Shown here: in pieces, positions 1-36,519 of the stretch | Layout of the letters: the number at the start of each line of letters is the position of its first letter | How positions within the stretch are numbered: the first letter of the stretch is position 1 | Assembly (NCBI GenBank): GCA_012295275.1 | Contig: CM022679.1 | Location: 26,720,850-26,784,849, forward strand | Source of the DNA: Chrysomallon squamiferum | Lineage: Eukaryota > Mollusca > Gastropoda > Neomphalida > Peltospiridae | Reading direction: 5' to 3' | Length of the DNA stretch: 64,000 bases | Position numbers and translations under genes: made by a program | The notes under the pieces: model-generated | The model's database searches: none | What the model was told of the DNA's origin: nothing | Seen by the model: only the letters and a program-made list of their open reading frames with translations

Positions 1-337
1 TATCAGAAAACGTTAATGGCGATCGTAGCGAAAAAATTATACTGCAGATACTAACATTTGTGCAGCGACATCAAAACGATACCAAATCACAGCAGCATCG
101 AGGACAATATTTACATCAGTACAATTAGGTAAAAGAGATTTTGCGATTCACGTCTAGAGAAAGTAATACATTTATATTGATAATGTAACTGATATATGTT
201 AGACATTCGAAATTTACATCAGACAAACCAATTATACTTAATTATATATATATAACTATATATATATATACACACACACACACATATACACACACATATA
301 CACACATATATACACACACACATATACACATATATAC

Positions 338-372
<35 letters not shown>

Positions 373-548
373 TATTATACAAAATTATATATAAAATTGT
401 AGATATACAAAGATTGATCCGTACACTCTTTCAAACATACATATTTTATACATACATACATACACACACGTACTTGTAATAAATAATTGCGAATATATGT
501 CTAATAAAGATATAAACAGTAAATACATAGAGATACACTCATGAACAC

Positions 549-597
<49 letters not shown>

Positions 598-874
598 GAG
601 ATAACACCAGGATTAAGCACACATTCCACACAGATAACTGTTTCCCAACAAAAATAAATATTCCGGTAATATCTGTGTCTATCTATCTAGTTCGTAGAAT
701 GAATCATTTCTTCTGGGTTATTTTTTTCTTCTTCTTTATATTGATCTACTGTTGCAGCACATTTCAAACTGACATCATCTCTGTCATTACGCTGGCCTGG
801 TCTGGTGTGTGGGTTAATAATAACGGAAAATCGAGACATCTCAACTTAACTTGTGTGTCCCAATTTAGTCAAGT

Positions 875-975
875 CTCCGATGGTTTAACGGTTAGAACGC
901 GATCCTCAGACATGATAGATCGCAAGGTCAAACCTCCTCCAGGGGCCACCCTGGCTTTTTTTTTTTTTTTTTTTT
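875..975 (+). repeat. Possible tRNA-derived SINE fragment
   Basis: TGGTTTAACGG resembles a pol III A box and, about 40 bases on, GGTCAAACCTCC resembles a B box; a T run follows at about 958. Spacing and order fit a degenerate tRNA-like head. No cloverleaf was confirmed and no second copy was found in the window, so the call is weak. Confidence 0.3.
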
Positions 976-1160
976 TCCATTATAGCCACTGCTTCACGTT
1001 TGCTGCATCACAGACGGTAGAAAAAAATGTTGCTGTCTGTGAGAAGGTGCATATAAAACGCGCCTTCCTGCTGATAGTAAGAAATACAACATTAGTTGAG
1101 CAGAAGCGAGTTTCCTGTCGTATTATGATGATGTTAAACTCTAATGAAGACATATGGCAT

Positions 1161-1231
1161 AGATTAAATAAAATAATTATTCTGGGTTTTTTCACTTCAA
1201 GAATTTTATAGCTGTCTGTCTATGTGTTGAA
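1161..1231 (+). repeat. Dispersed repeat, copy 1
   Basis: About 71 bases running from TTAAATAAAATAATTATTCTG to GTCTGTCTATGTGTTGA. A closely similar stretch occurs in the same gene at 10655-10729. The words and their order match with few differences. The type of element is unknown. Confidence 0.6.
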
Positions 1232-1422
1232 TAGTTTCTTGATGAATTCTTGATAAAAATGCATACAACCAAACCCCATTCCCAGGTAATAATAATATGT
1301 AATCAGACGGATTTGATCGTATTGCAATAAGTTAATAAGTTTCAGTTAATTATTCAGTTAGTGTACTGAATTGGCTGATTTGTTGCCAACACGTGTATAT
1401 GTGATCTTTCGTTCTGTTGCAG

Positions 1423-15545
<14,123 letters not shown>

Positions 15546-15679
15546 GTGTTTAGCTGCTTATCTGGGTTTTCTTCTCTTTTTTTTTTTCTTTTTTTTTTTG
15601 GTTGATCGTGTTTAGTGACCAACATTGCCGTTTGTTTGTTTGTTTGTTTGTTTGTTGTTGGGTTTTTTTGGTATTATTA

Positions 15680-15745
<66 letters not shown>

Positions 15746-15943
15746 TTATATATTGTTTTTATTATTATTATTGTTATTATTATTATATATTGTTTTTATT
15801 ATTATTATATATTGTTTTTATATTATTATTATTACTATTATTATTATTGTTGTTATTATTATTATTATCATTATTATTATTAATAGAAAATATGCGTTTT
15901 CTTTCTTTCTTTTATGTGTTTGTACAAAAAAAAAACTGTTGTA

Positions 15944-15949
15944 AATAAA
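15944..15949 (+). promoter_or_regulatory. Polyadenylation signal of the GluN2-like gene
   Basis: AATAAA about 400 bases after the stop codon at 15543-15545. The 3' UTR contains a long ATT array at about 15670-15880. A second AATAAA near 16740 is an alternative. Confidence 0.55.
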
Positions 15950-20310
<4,361 letters not shown>

Positions 20311-20336
20311 TACAGAAACGAGCACAGTAACACTTG

Positions 20337-22370
20337 ATGGAAGTCATTCTGATGTTCACACTGTTTGGTGTTACGACAGTAAAAGGACAGCCACACTTTA
20401 CCAGTCTACCAGAGCGCATTCCTTTCTTTGTCTCTCACTGCAACGTCTACTGCAACGGCACAGTCAAGAAGTACATCAGGGACAACTACAAAATGACGCC
20501 GTCGTGCATGGACTGTAACTGTGACAAGAACTGCGACATCTACGGAAACTGCTGTCCGGACATTTTCGGCAACATTCGTTCTCTGAAGAACAACGCGGTC
20601 CGATGCGTGGCGACCCACGCGAAGAATGACGAAACGATGTACGACAATCTGGGCCACTTCGTGATTTCTGCCTGTCCCAAGTCGTGCGACAGTCCCAACA
20701 AACCACGAACGCAGCAGAACAAGAATCGCAACATCAACCCCGTCACCTCTCTTGTGAGCCACGTGGTCTTCAAAAATGCCCGGATAGCGCTATGCAACAA
20801 CCAGCTCTCGTTCACCGGGTGGAAAAAGCAGGTCGTCTGCAACAACGCCAGTTTTACGAACGCGAGCAAAAACTCGACGGAAACACCCGATCTTTCCGCG
20901 TGCTCGGAGTCCTACCAGCCGCCTGCGACCATAACGAGCAGCCTCAGAAAGTGCGACGTCCTCATCAACGCGGACAACGTCGTCTCGGATTGCAACGTGA
21001 CGGGAAAATGGCCTCACTACGACGACGTCATCGCTTACAACTGCAAATACCTCAACTTCCCCGTCAGCGACAGCAGTGGACATTATCGCAATATATACTG
21101 TTACATGTGCAACGGTTTCAGTGTGACTAACGGTGACTATTTTCAGATCACGCCCAAGTTCACGCACTCTGCTTACGACATTCTCACTTGCACGAGATGT
21201 GATCAGAATCCAGTCTCGTGCTCCACGGATCAGTGGTACGATCCAGTCAGGGTCAGCATGTTTCTGTTTTATTTCTTAAATTCGCTTTAATTCTATTTTA
21301 TTTTATTTTATTTTTATTTTATTTTATGTTATTTTATGTTTTTAATTTTTTATTTTTTATTTTTTTATTTTTTTATTTTTTTTGTATATATATATATATA
21401 TATATATTATTATTATTTTTTTTTTTTCATAAATTAATTTTTTCCTCATAAAGTATGTTTTAACTGGGTTTCTTATCTTCTGTTCTTTCTTTCTGTTATT
21501 ATATTCAAACATTCTTTATTCTTCCATCATTCATTCATCATTACATCATTCTTATTACATTTAATCATTCTCTCATTCTTTCATCATTAATTGCATTCAG
21601 TCTTCCATTTGTTCTTTCATCATTCTTTTTTATTACATTCACTCGTTTTTTCATTCTTTCATCATTAATTCAATTATTGCATCAGTCTTTCATTTATCCT
21701 TTCAACCTTCTTTATTACATTCACTCGTTCTTTCATTCTTTCATCATTCAATCAATTATTACATTCACTCGTTCTTTCATTCTTTCATCATTCAATCAAT
21801 TATTACATTCAGTCTTTCTCTCATTCTTTCATCATTCATTCAATTATTGCATTCACTCGTTCTTTCATTATTTTATAACATTCAGTCGATGTTTTTTTTT
21901 TTTTTTTTTTTTTTTTCGTTTTTAATCCATTATTCATTCAGTAATTAATGCATTTAATCATTCCGTTTTTCAATACGTCGACGTTCGTTCGTCTGCGCGT
22001 ACAGTCTGTTCACTTGCATATCTCACTCGCTGGCTGAACCTGCACGAGCGCGAGCACTCATTCTAAACTGCACGTGCTGCTTGCTGTGCGCTAACTGTGA
22101 CGTGTTTGTAAGGGATGCATAGTCAAAGCGTGGTTTTAATTTCGAATTAGCGGCAGGATATTACACCGATAAAAATACCAAACAACAACCAAAATGTCAC
22201 CCGATGTATTAAACATCGTGGCAACCGTAAAACGTATCAGCGGGGCGATTCTTTGTAACAGTTGATGGATATTTAACATGAGAAAGCGGGGATTCGTAAA
22301 TGTTCAGGATTTCCCATCACTAATATTTAATTGTTGTAAAACATCGGGTGAATATATTTGACGAAGTATG

Positions 22371-22434
<64 letters not shown>

Positions 22435-24669
22435 CATATAATGTGAAAGATTGACGGAGATGATGTGAAAAGTAATTGTGAAAACGTGTTAGTTTATTTT
22501 CATGCTAATAGTATTCTTTTTCATTATTCTTATTATTTATGTGGGGTTTTTTTATTTTTTTTTTTTTTTTTTTTTTTTCTTCTTTTTTTTATGTTTTTTT
22601 TTTTTTTTTTTTTATATCGGTGAGAGATATGCATTTATATTGAACATTTTTTTCGTTTGTAATGACAATAATTTATTTCAGTTTAAATGGTATTCAATCA
22701 TTTTTATTCAGCTTTCTCCTTTTTCTTTTTTTTTTCTTTATAATCATCGTCATCATCAACATTACATTTCCATTTATTTGAATTCGTTTTATTTTATATA
22801 ATGAGAGTTAGTACAAAAGAACATGCTGATTATTACCATACAACAGCAACAACAAGAGCAGTAATAATAATACACAGTTGTTGTTTTTTTGTTGTTTTTT
22901 ACCATTTACAGTTACTATCACTATTCTTAACTACTATCATTACTATTACTATTACTACAATTACTTCTACTACTACACTATTACTACAATTACTACAGCC
23001 ACCACTACTACCAGTTTACACCTTTTCTGAAACTATAATTATGACTACTTCTCTTCCTTGTTTTCAGAAAATCTGTCGAAACATCTACTGTGGCGAGGGT
23101 AAAATACTGAAAGAGGGCAAATGCGAGTTGATAAACCTGCCGAGCAACGTCACGGGATACAGCTACGACGCCATGATTGTGTTCGAGAAGGAAACCTACC
23201 CGTCCACCATATGTGACGAATTTATGTCGGCAATAGCCGAAGAGTGGGCGCGATTTCTGACCCGCCTGCACGTGCACCAGTACGCCATGGTCTTCGAAGA
23301 GCTCAGTCCCAACAGTTACGTCTCCAAGCCGAAGGGGCAAGCTCTGAGCATGCTTCTTCAGTTCAAAACTCGATCGAGCACTCGGAGACGGTCTTTTGAG
23401 AGCGGTCTCAACGACGGGCTGAGACGTCAGTGGAACATAACGTTCAACGGCACTCAGTTTCGTTTCTCCATGTCAGATTTTGCGCGCTACCAGTACGACA
23501 TAGACTACACCAAGACCTTCATATCGCACTCGGAGAACGGAACGTGCTGCCACACCATTCCGGGAATCGCGAACCTGACGGATTTTTCGCACGGTTCTGG
23601 ATTTCTCATCGACATCACCAAAGTGTATTTTTGTCCTTCCGTGAAGCTGAACGTCACCGACTTCGACTGGACCGACGACGGCACGGTGAAGCTGAATTAC
23701 GCCGACGTGAGACTCTCCGACGGCAACTTCTCCTACCACCAGAAGTACGAGGTGCTCGTTTGTATCGAGCACCTCCAGCAGCTGTACGCGCCTCTGTTAG
23801 AAATGAGCATCTTCTACGTCGCCAAGAAACACATCTCGCTCATCTGCACGCTGATGTCCATGATTTGTTTGACCCTGACCTTTCTGACCTTTTGTACGTT
23901 CCCGTCCCTGAGGACGAACGCGTCGGTCAACACGATCCACCTCGTGGTGTTCCTCTTTCTCGCTCAGGGGTTTCTGCAATTCGGTCTGACGGCCACCGAC
24001 AACGACGTCGTCTGCAAAGCAATTGGAATTCTTATTCATTACTTCTGGCTCTCCGCTCTCTTCTGGATGAACGTTTGCTCCTTCCACATGTTCAGCGTCT
24101 TCGTCCTGGACGCCTCGAAGCCCATCACGACCGCCTCCCACAAAACTCGTCTCATGAAGTACAGAATTTACGCCAACGGAACGTCGGCTGGGATCGTGGC
24201 ATCTACGTTCGTTTTCAGTCTGCTGCACTCCAGAGGCACCCAGATCGGCTACGGCAACGGCCGGTGCTATCTCTCGTCGTACCTTCACGTGGCACTGGCG
24301 TTAACGTTCCCGCTGGCCGTGGTCGTAACAACGAACATACTGTTTTTCGCTTCCAGCGTCTACACCATCTCCAAGATCAGCAGACTGGGCGGAAACGTGG
24401 CCGGCGGAAGAGAAAACATCGTCATTTACGGAAAGCTCTCCGTGTTTACGGGAATGTTCTGGATTTTTGCCCTGATTTCCGAGGTCTTCAACGAGGGGCG
24501 CAACGTTTTGTCGCTGCTGTCCATCATCCTGAACGGCACTCAGGGAGTGTTTATTTTTCTGTCCTACACCGCCAACCGTCGGGTTTTCGAGCTCTGGAGG
24601 TGGAAGTGCACCACTGTGAGACTGCCGATCAGAAACCAGTCGCGAACGACTTTAAACACCACCTTATAA
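20337..24669 (+). CDS. Somatomedin-B-like, Methuselah-like class B 7TM receptor (tandem copy 1)
   Basis: Cell-surface G-protein-coupled receptor of unknown ligand. Exons 20337-21251 (305 codons) and 23068-24669 join in phase 0 to give 838 residues. The start ATG is just inside an exon that opens at an acceptor near 20315, so a 5' UTR intron is likely. Residues 1-17 form a signal peptide. Residues 35-90 hold nine Cys in the order C..C..C-x2-C-x-C-x3-C-x5-CC..C, which is the somatomedin-B pattern. Exon 2 opens with another Cys cluster (KICRNIYC), then a long N-glycosylated ectodomain, then seven hydrophobic segments from about residue 555. WMNVCSFHMF in TM3 and LNGTQGVFIF in TM7 resemble Methuselah-like receptors. 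No GPS cleavage motif (HLT/HLS before TM1) is seen. Coding DNA is strikingly GC-rich. The ligand and coupling cannot be read from sequence. Confidence 0.88.
21290..23060 (+). repeat. Intron of receptor copy 1 with a 44-base minisatellite
   Basis: TTTTA repeats (about 21295-21380). Then about six units of 44 bases like CATTCACTCGTTCTTTCATT plus CTTTCATCATTCAATCAATT and ATTA (about 21560-21890). A TA tract lies at about 22376-22430 and T runs at about 22545-22612. Around 21970-22110 is a short GC-richer stretch with no recognisable feature. Confidence 0.85.
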
Positions 24670-29483
<4,814 letters not shown>

Positions 29484-29497
29484 CGGACGAAGGACAC

Positions 29498-30721
29498 ATG
29501 GAGATAGGTGGAGAACAGTTTATTATTGTGGTACTTCTCTGTCTGCAAACGTTTCGAACGTCATCAAACGTTTTGCCTTTCGACTTACGTGAGTTTTCAG
29601 AAGATGTGATCTACCAAAACCAGTCGTCTTTTATCTTCATCTACTGCAACGTCTACTGCGACGGAGGTGTTAAGAAAACAGTGACGGTGATGAAGTTTAA
29701 GCGAAGTCCTCGCTGTATGCACTGTTACTGTGACGAATATTGTGAAGAGTTCGGAGACTGCTGTCCTGATATCGACGGCAAAATCAAGACGCGTTTACCA
29801 GACGACAGCCGCCATATTTGTTTTTGGGACAATGCAGATGTTCACGTAACGAAAATAAAACTCGGAGTAGCCATGTTGATGACGTGTCCTGATGCTGAAA
29901 ACAAAACAGGGGCGATAAACGAGGAACAAATGTACAAGTTATCCCCCGTAACGTCTACGCTGACGAACTTGAGTTATTACAACGAGTATATAGCTAAATG
30001 TAACGGCGAGACGTCTTATGTTTATTGGCACGAAGACGAAGAGACTTATTCTGGATATGGCAGTGAGTACGAAGCCGGCGACGACAGTGATTTAATTAGT
30101 GGCAATTACCAGTTTACGTACGACTCGGAAAACAGCACAAGTCCACGACTGTGCGATCCTATTGTATATTCTGAATCAGTGGACCAGTGTAATACCACCG
30201 GACAATGGTCTTCGCGTGACGAAAACATGGCTTCCCTCTGTCACGACACGTATTACCCTGTGCAGTCTGCAGGTGTCGTTTACAGAAATATATTTTGTTA
30301 TCTGTGCAACGGCCTCCCACTGCAGGTGTTTTCGGAAACAGATAAACTTTCGTCCAGAGTTTCTATAGTGGCCAACTTTCCAAGAATAACTTTAATAACA
30401 CGGTTTAAAAAATGGCCACAGAACCCCGCCTATCAACGCTCACCTTGTAAAAGAAATAAAATATGGGATCCCATAAAGGTGAGACTGAATAAATTTGTTA
30501 TTACTGAAGTGTATTGTAGTGGTCAATCTTATTTTAGGTTTTGGCTACATACAGACAGACAGACAGGCTCATCAGTTAGTTCTTATCATCGTGGTTATTT
30601 CTATTGATTTATTATTATTAGTGCTATCATCATCATTATTATTGCTGATATTATTATTATGTTATTATTATTATTATCATCATCATCAATATTACTATTA
30701 TTATTATTATTGTTGTTATTA

Positions 30722-30790
<69 letters not shown>

Positions 30791-33313
30791 GGTTCACTGT
30801 GCCTTACAACTAATGCTCCTACTACCATACAATTACTTGAACATCATCTTCTATTATTACTACAACGTCTGTACCACTCACTGCTACAACTACTTCCGAA
30901 CAGCTACAACAGTTATCACTGATCTACAGTCCTTCTACGCTATTACGCCATTTAAAAAAATATATGAAAAGCTATAAAAGTGAGCAGCTGAAAGTAAAGA
31001 CGAAGGAGTAACAATACACACAGCAAGTGAAAAATACCCAGCACAATTTCTGCTATTAATATCAAATAATTGGTTTGAAATAGTCCAGTTAATTTTATAT
31101 TACAGTTAACCAGCTTGACTGCTGATGATTAAGCTGTGAATAATATTAACCCATTATTAGATGATACAATTAACCCATTACCAGATAATACACTAACCCG
31201 TGACTAGATGATATATTAAATCGTAACCAGATGGTATGTTAACCCAATACCAGATATGTCAGTCCATTTACCAGACGATACATTAACCATTAAGAGATGA
31301 TGTACTAACCCATTACCAGATGGTAAGTTAACCAAGTATCAGATGATACATTAACCCGAAACCAGATGGTATGTCAACCTATAAACTTAGAATGACGGTG
31401 GTAATTGCGCTTTTATAAGTACCAAGTAGGTCGACTAAGTGTAAATGATGTTTTATAACAGGTATTTTTCGAATAGGAAAAAATAATTTTTATCATCCTT
31501 TTTCTTACAGTAATTGTTAAGTAATTGGAATGTGAATGATGCTGTGGTACACACACACACATTTCGCAGAACTTTTGTTAGCATGTATTAGATTCTTAAT
31601 CATCTGATAATCATATATCATCCATAAAGTCAGTGAAAGTGATTTTACACAATGATTATGTAAAACTAAATAATGTGTTTTATATTCAATACGAGAATGT
31701 GTTTTTGTTTTGTGCAGGAAGTATGCAGAAAGCTCTATTGTTCTAAACACAGAAAGCTGAAAGATAAAGAATGCATTCCAAAGGGAGGTAATGCAGATTA
31801 TACATACAGCTTCAACATCGTGTTGAAACCACTTGACCGTCGCACGTCACGGACCCTTGAAGACTGGGAACTTGTGACCAATATGATGATATCCACTCTG
31901 CAAATTATAATGAACGAACTGGACTCGACGAACTACGTGTATACCCTAACAGTGAGTGATGATTCCATTCTGAGACTCTCTTGTAAGTTACTGATCTTGG
32001 AAAACACGCAGAGAGTAGACACAGAAGAAAAATTATTTTCCCTCGTGTTTAGCAACTGGGAAATAGACTTCCGAGACCAGCGTTATTTGTTTGAACCATC
32101 AGATACGGTGATTAATGACGAGAGGGACGCACGAAAAGCCACTTACCGATCAGACCCAGTTTCTGGAACGTGTTGTAGTACGGAATCCAGCTCTTTGGAC
32201 CTGAATCCTCTAAACAAAACCATCATACCAGAGACAGTTGAAATCACCCGACACTTTCTTTGTCCCTATGTGAAGCTTGATGCTGCTGATTTCACGCTTA
32301 GTACGACCGACTGGATCGACCTAGATTACGCAAATGTTTCTCTTCCTGCTAAATACGTCTCTTTTCTGCCAGACGGAGAGATTGGCGTTTGTGTAGAAAC
32401 TTTGCTGGCTGCGTACAATGGATCAGAACTGAGCGAAGTGTCTGCAGAAATGGACGCGGTTCTAGTCGTGCAGAACACGCTGTCATTCGTCTGCGTGACG
32501 GTCTCTCTCGTGTGTCTCGTCTGCACGTTCGTCACGTACTGCACGTTCTCCAGTCTGCGAAGTCTTCCCGCTAAGAACAACATGTTCCTCACCGCCTACC
32601 TCTTCCTCGCACAACTTGTCTTCCAGTTTGGCTTCGGTCAGACGCAGAACAAAACGCTCTGCGTCATCCTGGGCGTGATCATCCACTGTCTGTGGATGAA
32701 TGTAATTCTCTGGATGAACGTCTGCTCTTTCCACATGTACCGGGTTTTCGTTCTGAATCCAGCGCACCATACGCAGACATCGCGACCGAAATACGTGCTT
32801 CGATACGTACTTTACACGACCGTAACGTCGTTTGCAGTAAGTGGCGTAACTATAGGAACATCTCTTATTATATCCGAGGGTAACGAAACTGGCTACGGAG
32901 GTGAAACCTGCTACTTGGCAACACCGGCAATCATTGGCTACGCATTTGTCCTACCTCTTTCGTTGGTTTTGTGTTCAAACATAATATTTTTCGCCCTGAC
33001 AGTGCATTCGATATCAAACGTACGAAAGGTTAAGAAGCTGGCTGGAAGGGAGCGTCGTAATATTTACGTGTACATGAAACTGTCCGTCCTCACAGGAATG
33101 TTCTGGACCGTCTCGGTACTGTCCGAAATTCTAGAGGTAGATGCGCTGTCATACGTAGCTATTGTTCTGAACGGAAGTCAAGGACTGTTCTTGTTTGTTT
33201 GTTACGCTATGAACAGACGCGTTCTGTTGCTATGGAAAGAGCTGTTCTCGGACGTTATTAAGAAATATTTTGCTGGCAGCAACGCGAACGCAACAGAAGT
33301 TACCAGTGTGTAA
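29498..33313 (+). CDS. Somatomedin-B-like, Methuselah-like class B 7TM receptor (tandem copy 2)
   Basis: Paralogue of the receptor at 20337-24669, in the same orientation and with the same intron position and phase. Exons 29498-30478 (327 codons) and 31718-33313 give 858 residues. The ATG lies 14 bases into an exon opening at an acceptor at 29483. A hydrophobic signal peptide covers about residues 7-20. Cys 50, 54, 73, 76, 78, 82, 88, 89 and 108 repeat the somatomedin-B spacing of copy 1. An acidic Tyr-rich insert follows (EDEETYSGYGSEYEAGDDSD). Exon 2 opens EVCRKLYC, then a glycosylated ectodomain, and seven membrane segments start near residue 575, with WMNVCSFHMYRVF in TM3 and LNGSQGLFLF in TM7. 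No GPS motif is seen. Exon 1 in particular is less GC-rich than copy 1. A likely poly(A) signal is AATAAA at 33638-33643. The ligand is unknown. Confidence 0.88.
30600..31385 (+). repeat. Intron of receptor copy 2: ATT arrays and a 23-base minisatellite
   Basis: Interrupted ATT repeats at about 30605-30790. About ten degenerate units of 23 bases like ATTAACCCATTACCAGATGA plus TAC follow at about 31144-31382. The unit differs from the minisatellite in the matching intron of copy 1. Confidence 0.85.
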
Positions 33314-33494
33314 TCTTTTTCTTTTTTTCCCAGTCCCCAAACTTTCCTATAATTATAATCAGTCATATTAAACAGAAATTTATCAGTAAGGGTTATTATA
33401 TACGTTATTTATTTATTGATTTATTTATTGTTGTCGTTATTGTCGTTGTTGTCAGTGTCGTCATCATTATTATTTATTTTTTTATTTATTTGCC

Positions 33495-33540
<46 letters not shown>

Positions 33541-33701
33541 ATCACCCCGAAAATTGTCAACATACGAATTTATATATCGAGCTTTTTTATATCTGTAATG
33601 TTATAATATATATCTGAGTGCTATGGAAAAATAATGAAATAAAGAAGAGAGTTGAAAATAAATATAGTAACATTTCTTCAAAATGTGAAACAGATTCAAT
33701 G

Positions 33702-33733
<32 letters not shown>

Positions 33734-35522
33734 GGAAAGTTTAATAAGTGAATTACCTAAAACACAGCGGTAATAATAACAAAAACAAACAAGCTAGCAA
33801 GCAAACACGCTCTCATTTTAATAAGAAATGACGTCATTTGTCTATTGGATATTTGCGTCATGGATACTGTGGCTTCAATCAACACTTGATATTCATGTCT
33901 AATAAATTATACATTGTCTAATATAAATAAACGTTTATTTTAAATGTGAAGCTCCTGGAGTTGACATTTATGCCATGTCGATGTTCCAGTATAAATAGTT
34001 GAACTACAACGCTGGCACTATAAGTCGCATAGAGGTAGGAACTGTCCAGCTTTGAAAAAAAAAAAAAAAAAAAATAAAAAAAAAAAAAAAAATAATAATA
34101 ATAATAATAATAATAATGGTGACAATACAAAATAAACATTTAAAAATTACCAAGTTAATTAAACATTTTACCATTCTCAACATTAATTTTCAATTTATAA
34201 CGTTTTAGTCAAAATATACACGACCTAAATGCTAGCCATTAAAACGATTAAAATTAAAATTTAAAAATAAACTTCCGTTTTATTTATTTTAATGAACATC
34301 GTTTACTTCAAGAGCCAAAAATTTAAGCGTGGACAGCGAACTGATAACTTGAAATAAAATTTAAAATAAAAAAATGTTCTGGTAGCGATCATTGATTGGT
34401 TATTTGATTGTCGCGTTTCAACCTTGTTCGGTCTTTCGCATCATTCTCTGACCTGTTATTCAAAGTCAGCGACCTTTTTTCTTTCTTTCTTTTTTTATAT
34501 AATATTATATGGATAGATAAAACAGAGGTCTATTATCAGAACAAAATATTTGCCTTGTAACAAATGACAAACTGTTTAAGATTAAGTTTCCTCTTAACTG
34601 ACCATTAAACAAAGCTGTTAATGTTTTATCAAATTTCATGAAACTGTCAAATAACTGTTAGAAATAATTTTTAGAAAAGAAAAAGAAAAAAATGACAAAA
34701 ACACAAAATAGAAACAATGATTTATTAATCCCCATTTTCAAAAGTATTTATTATAATTTATTATTTTTATCTTTAAAGCTATAATGAAATGACCATTTTT
34801 AATCATACAGATTTGCATTCAAATACACATACACTCATATTAATTTTTAGAAGTTTGCAGATAAAACTGTACAATAACATCACTGATTAAGTAATGTTGC
34901 ATTTAGATTTCTTAAATATTTTTTTCATTCAAGTTTGAAAAAAAAAGTATCCATTTCTTCTAGATGACATCATATATTTGAAACATTTAAACTAGTGTGA
35001 GATATATTTTAAATATGTTTGTAGTAATATTATATATTTCAAGTACTGCTATAGCAATACAATATTTTTAGCTCTCCTGTTATGTCAACATAGTTCAATA
35101 GCTCTTGTAAAGTGTTTCAACTCTAAATACAACTCCACCATGCTTTTTTGTGCATGTTTCAATTGCTACTGCACCTATTCTGGTTTTCAACTGATTCTAT
35201 ATCAATTCAGTATTTCATTTCAGATCTAGAAATAATATCCATTTCAAATAGTCCACACCACTTTCTTTACACCAATAAGAGACCAAAAATAATAAAGACA
35301 AAATTAACAGGAAATCAGTGAGAAATAAATAAATGAGTGAAATCTGAAATAATAATGATTAAAAATTTATACAAAGCTGAAATGTGTTTATTATACAATG
35401 ATTATTTGATCAGTTTGAATAACAAAAAAAAAAAAAAATTTAAAAAATTTAAAAAAAAATTAAAATAGATAAACATAGATGAATGCCTGAAAAGAGAATA
35501 ATTTAAAAATAAAAAAATAAAA

Positions 35523-35575
<53 letters not shown>

Positions 35576-36519
35576 TAAAGAAAAATAAATAATTCTCTGT
35601 TGTTCTTGTTGTTGCTGTTTAAATTTTTAGGCAATTTCATGAAACAGTTTTCTAAATCTATGGATAATTCAATGAAATTTTTACATATATACAAAATATT
35701 CGACAATCATAATCTATTTTGACAATGTTAGAGGCAGTGAAGTATACTATATTACATTCTGCCACTAAAACCAAATATACTGCAAAGTATACAGAAATTA
35801 CATTCTGGTTGCTAAAGCTATATTACTAATGATATTTATGATTTGTGTTTAAACACAAATAGTCAAAATAATAATTATATTTAATAACATCTGCTTAATA
35901 TGAAGCTTAGTAATAATATCTGATTATTTAAAATCTTTACAGTCAATAATTAAGTTGCAATGAAATTAGATATTTTGATTCGTTTTAGGCAAAAATATAA
36001 TTTTACTTTAGGACATCTGGTTAATATGAAGGTTAGTAATATCTGATTACTTAAAATCTTTATAGAGTGTAATTAAATTAAATTAAATTCAATTCAATTC
36101 AATTAAATTCAATAAAATTCAATAAAATTCAATTAAATATCTTTGGTTTTTTTTGGATGTAATTTAACTATCAGTACATAGTGCAAATGTATAAAAAAAC
36201 TGATTGAGAGAAACACATCAAAATGTATGACTGACTTGCATGTAGGAATACACAGTGACTGAATATATATATATATATTTGTGTATAGATATATATGTGT
36301 TTTACACAAACTAGAAAAATTCACATTATAGATGGCACGATCTTCTTTCGCAGATTATAAACTGTGGGCAGAAATCACAATAGTAAAATTACACGTCTAA
36401 ACTTCTTCACATTCATTATTCGTTTTGTATTTTTATTACTGACTTTGTGATTTAAAAAAAAAATAAAAAAATCCTAAAGTTCATTTATTAATTATTTTTT
36501 TTTTGTTGTTGTTGTTTTT
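33314..36519. other. Convergent intergenic region, including the likely 3' UTR of the ligase gene
   Basis: AT-rich. ATT array (about 33499-33538), A runs (about 33703-33730 and 34056-34095) and an AAT array (about 35524-35573). On the minus strand AATAAA at 36484-36489 lies 31 bases after the ligase stop codon, and others occur further along, so the 3' UTR length is uncertain. No coding exon seen on either strand. Confidence 0.5.

Larger units (their letters stand above)
1..1422. other. Intron or upstream part of the GluN2-like gene; no coding exon seen
   Basis: AT-rich DNA with AT and CA microsatellites (about 241-390 and 551-590), a possible tRNA-derived fragment near 875-975, and at 1161-1231 one copy of a dispersed repeat that recurs at 10655-10729. 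The earlier amino-terminal-domain exons of the receptor must lie further upstream, because the first visible exon (1423) starts inside a codon. Confidence 0.6.

Noticed and set aside
675-1211. 178-codon open frame upstream of the first receptor exon
   Set aside because: No similarity to an amino-terminal domain, low-complexity T-run residues, and overlaps repeat fragments.
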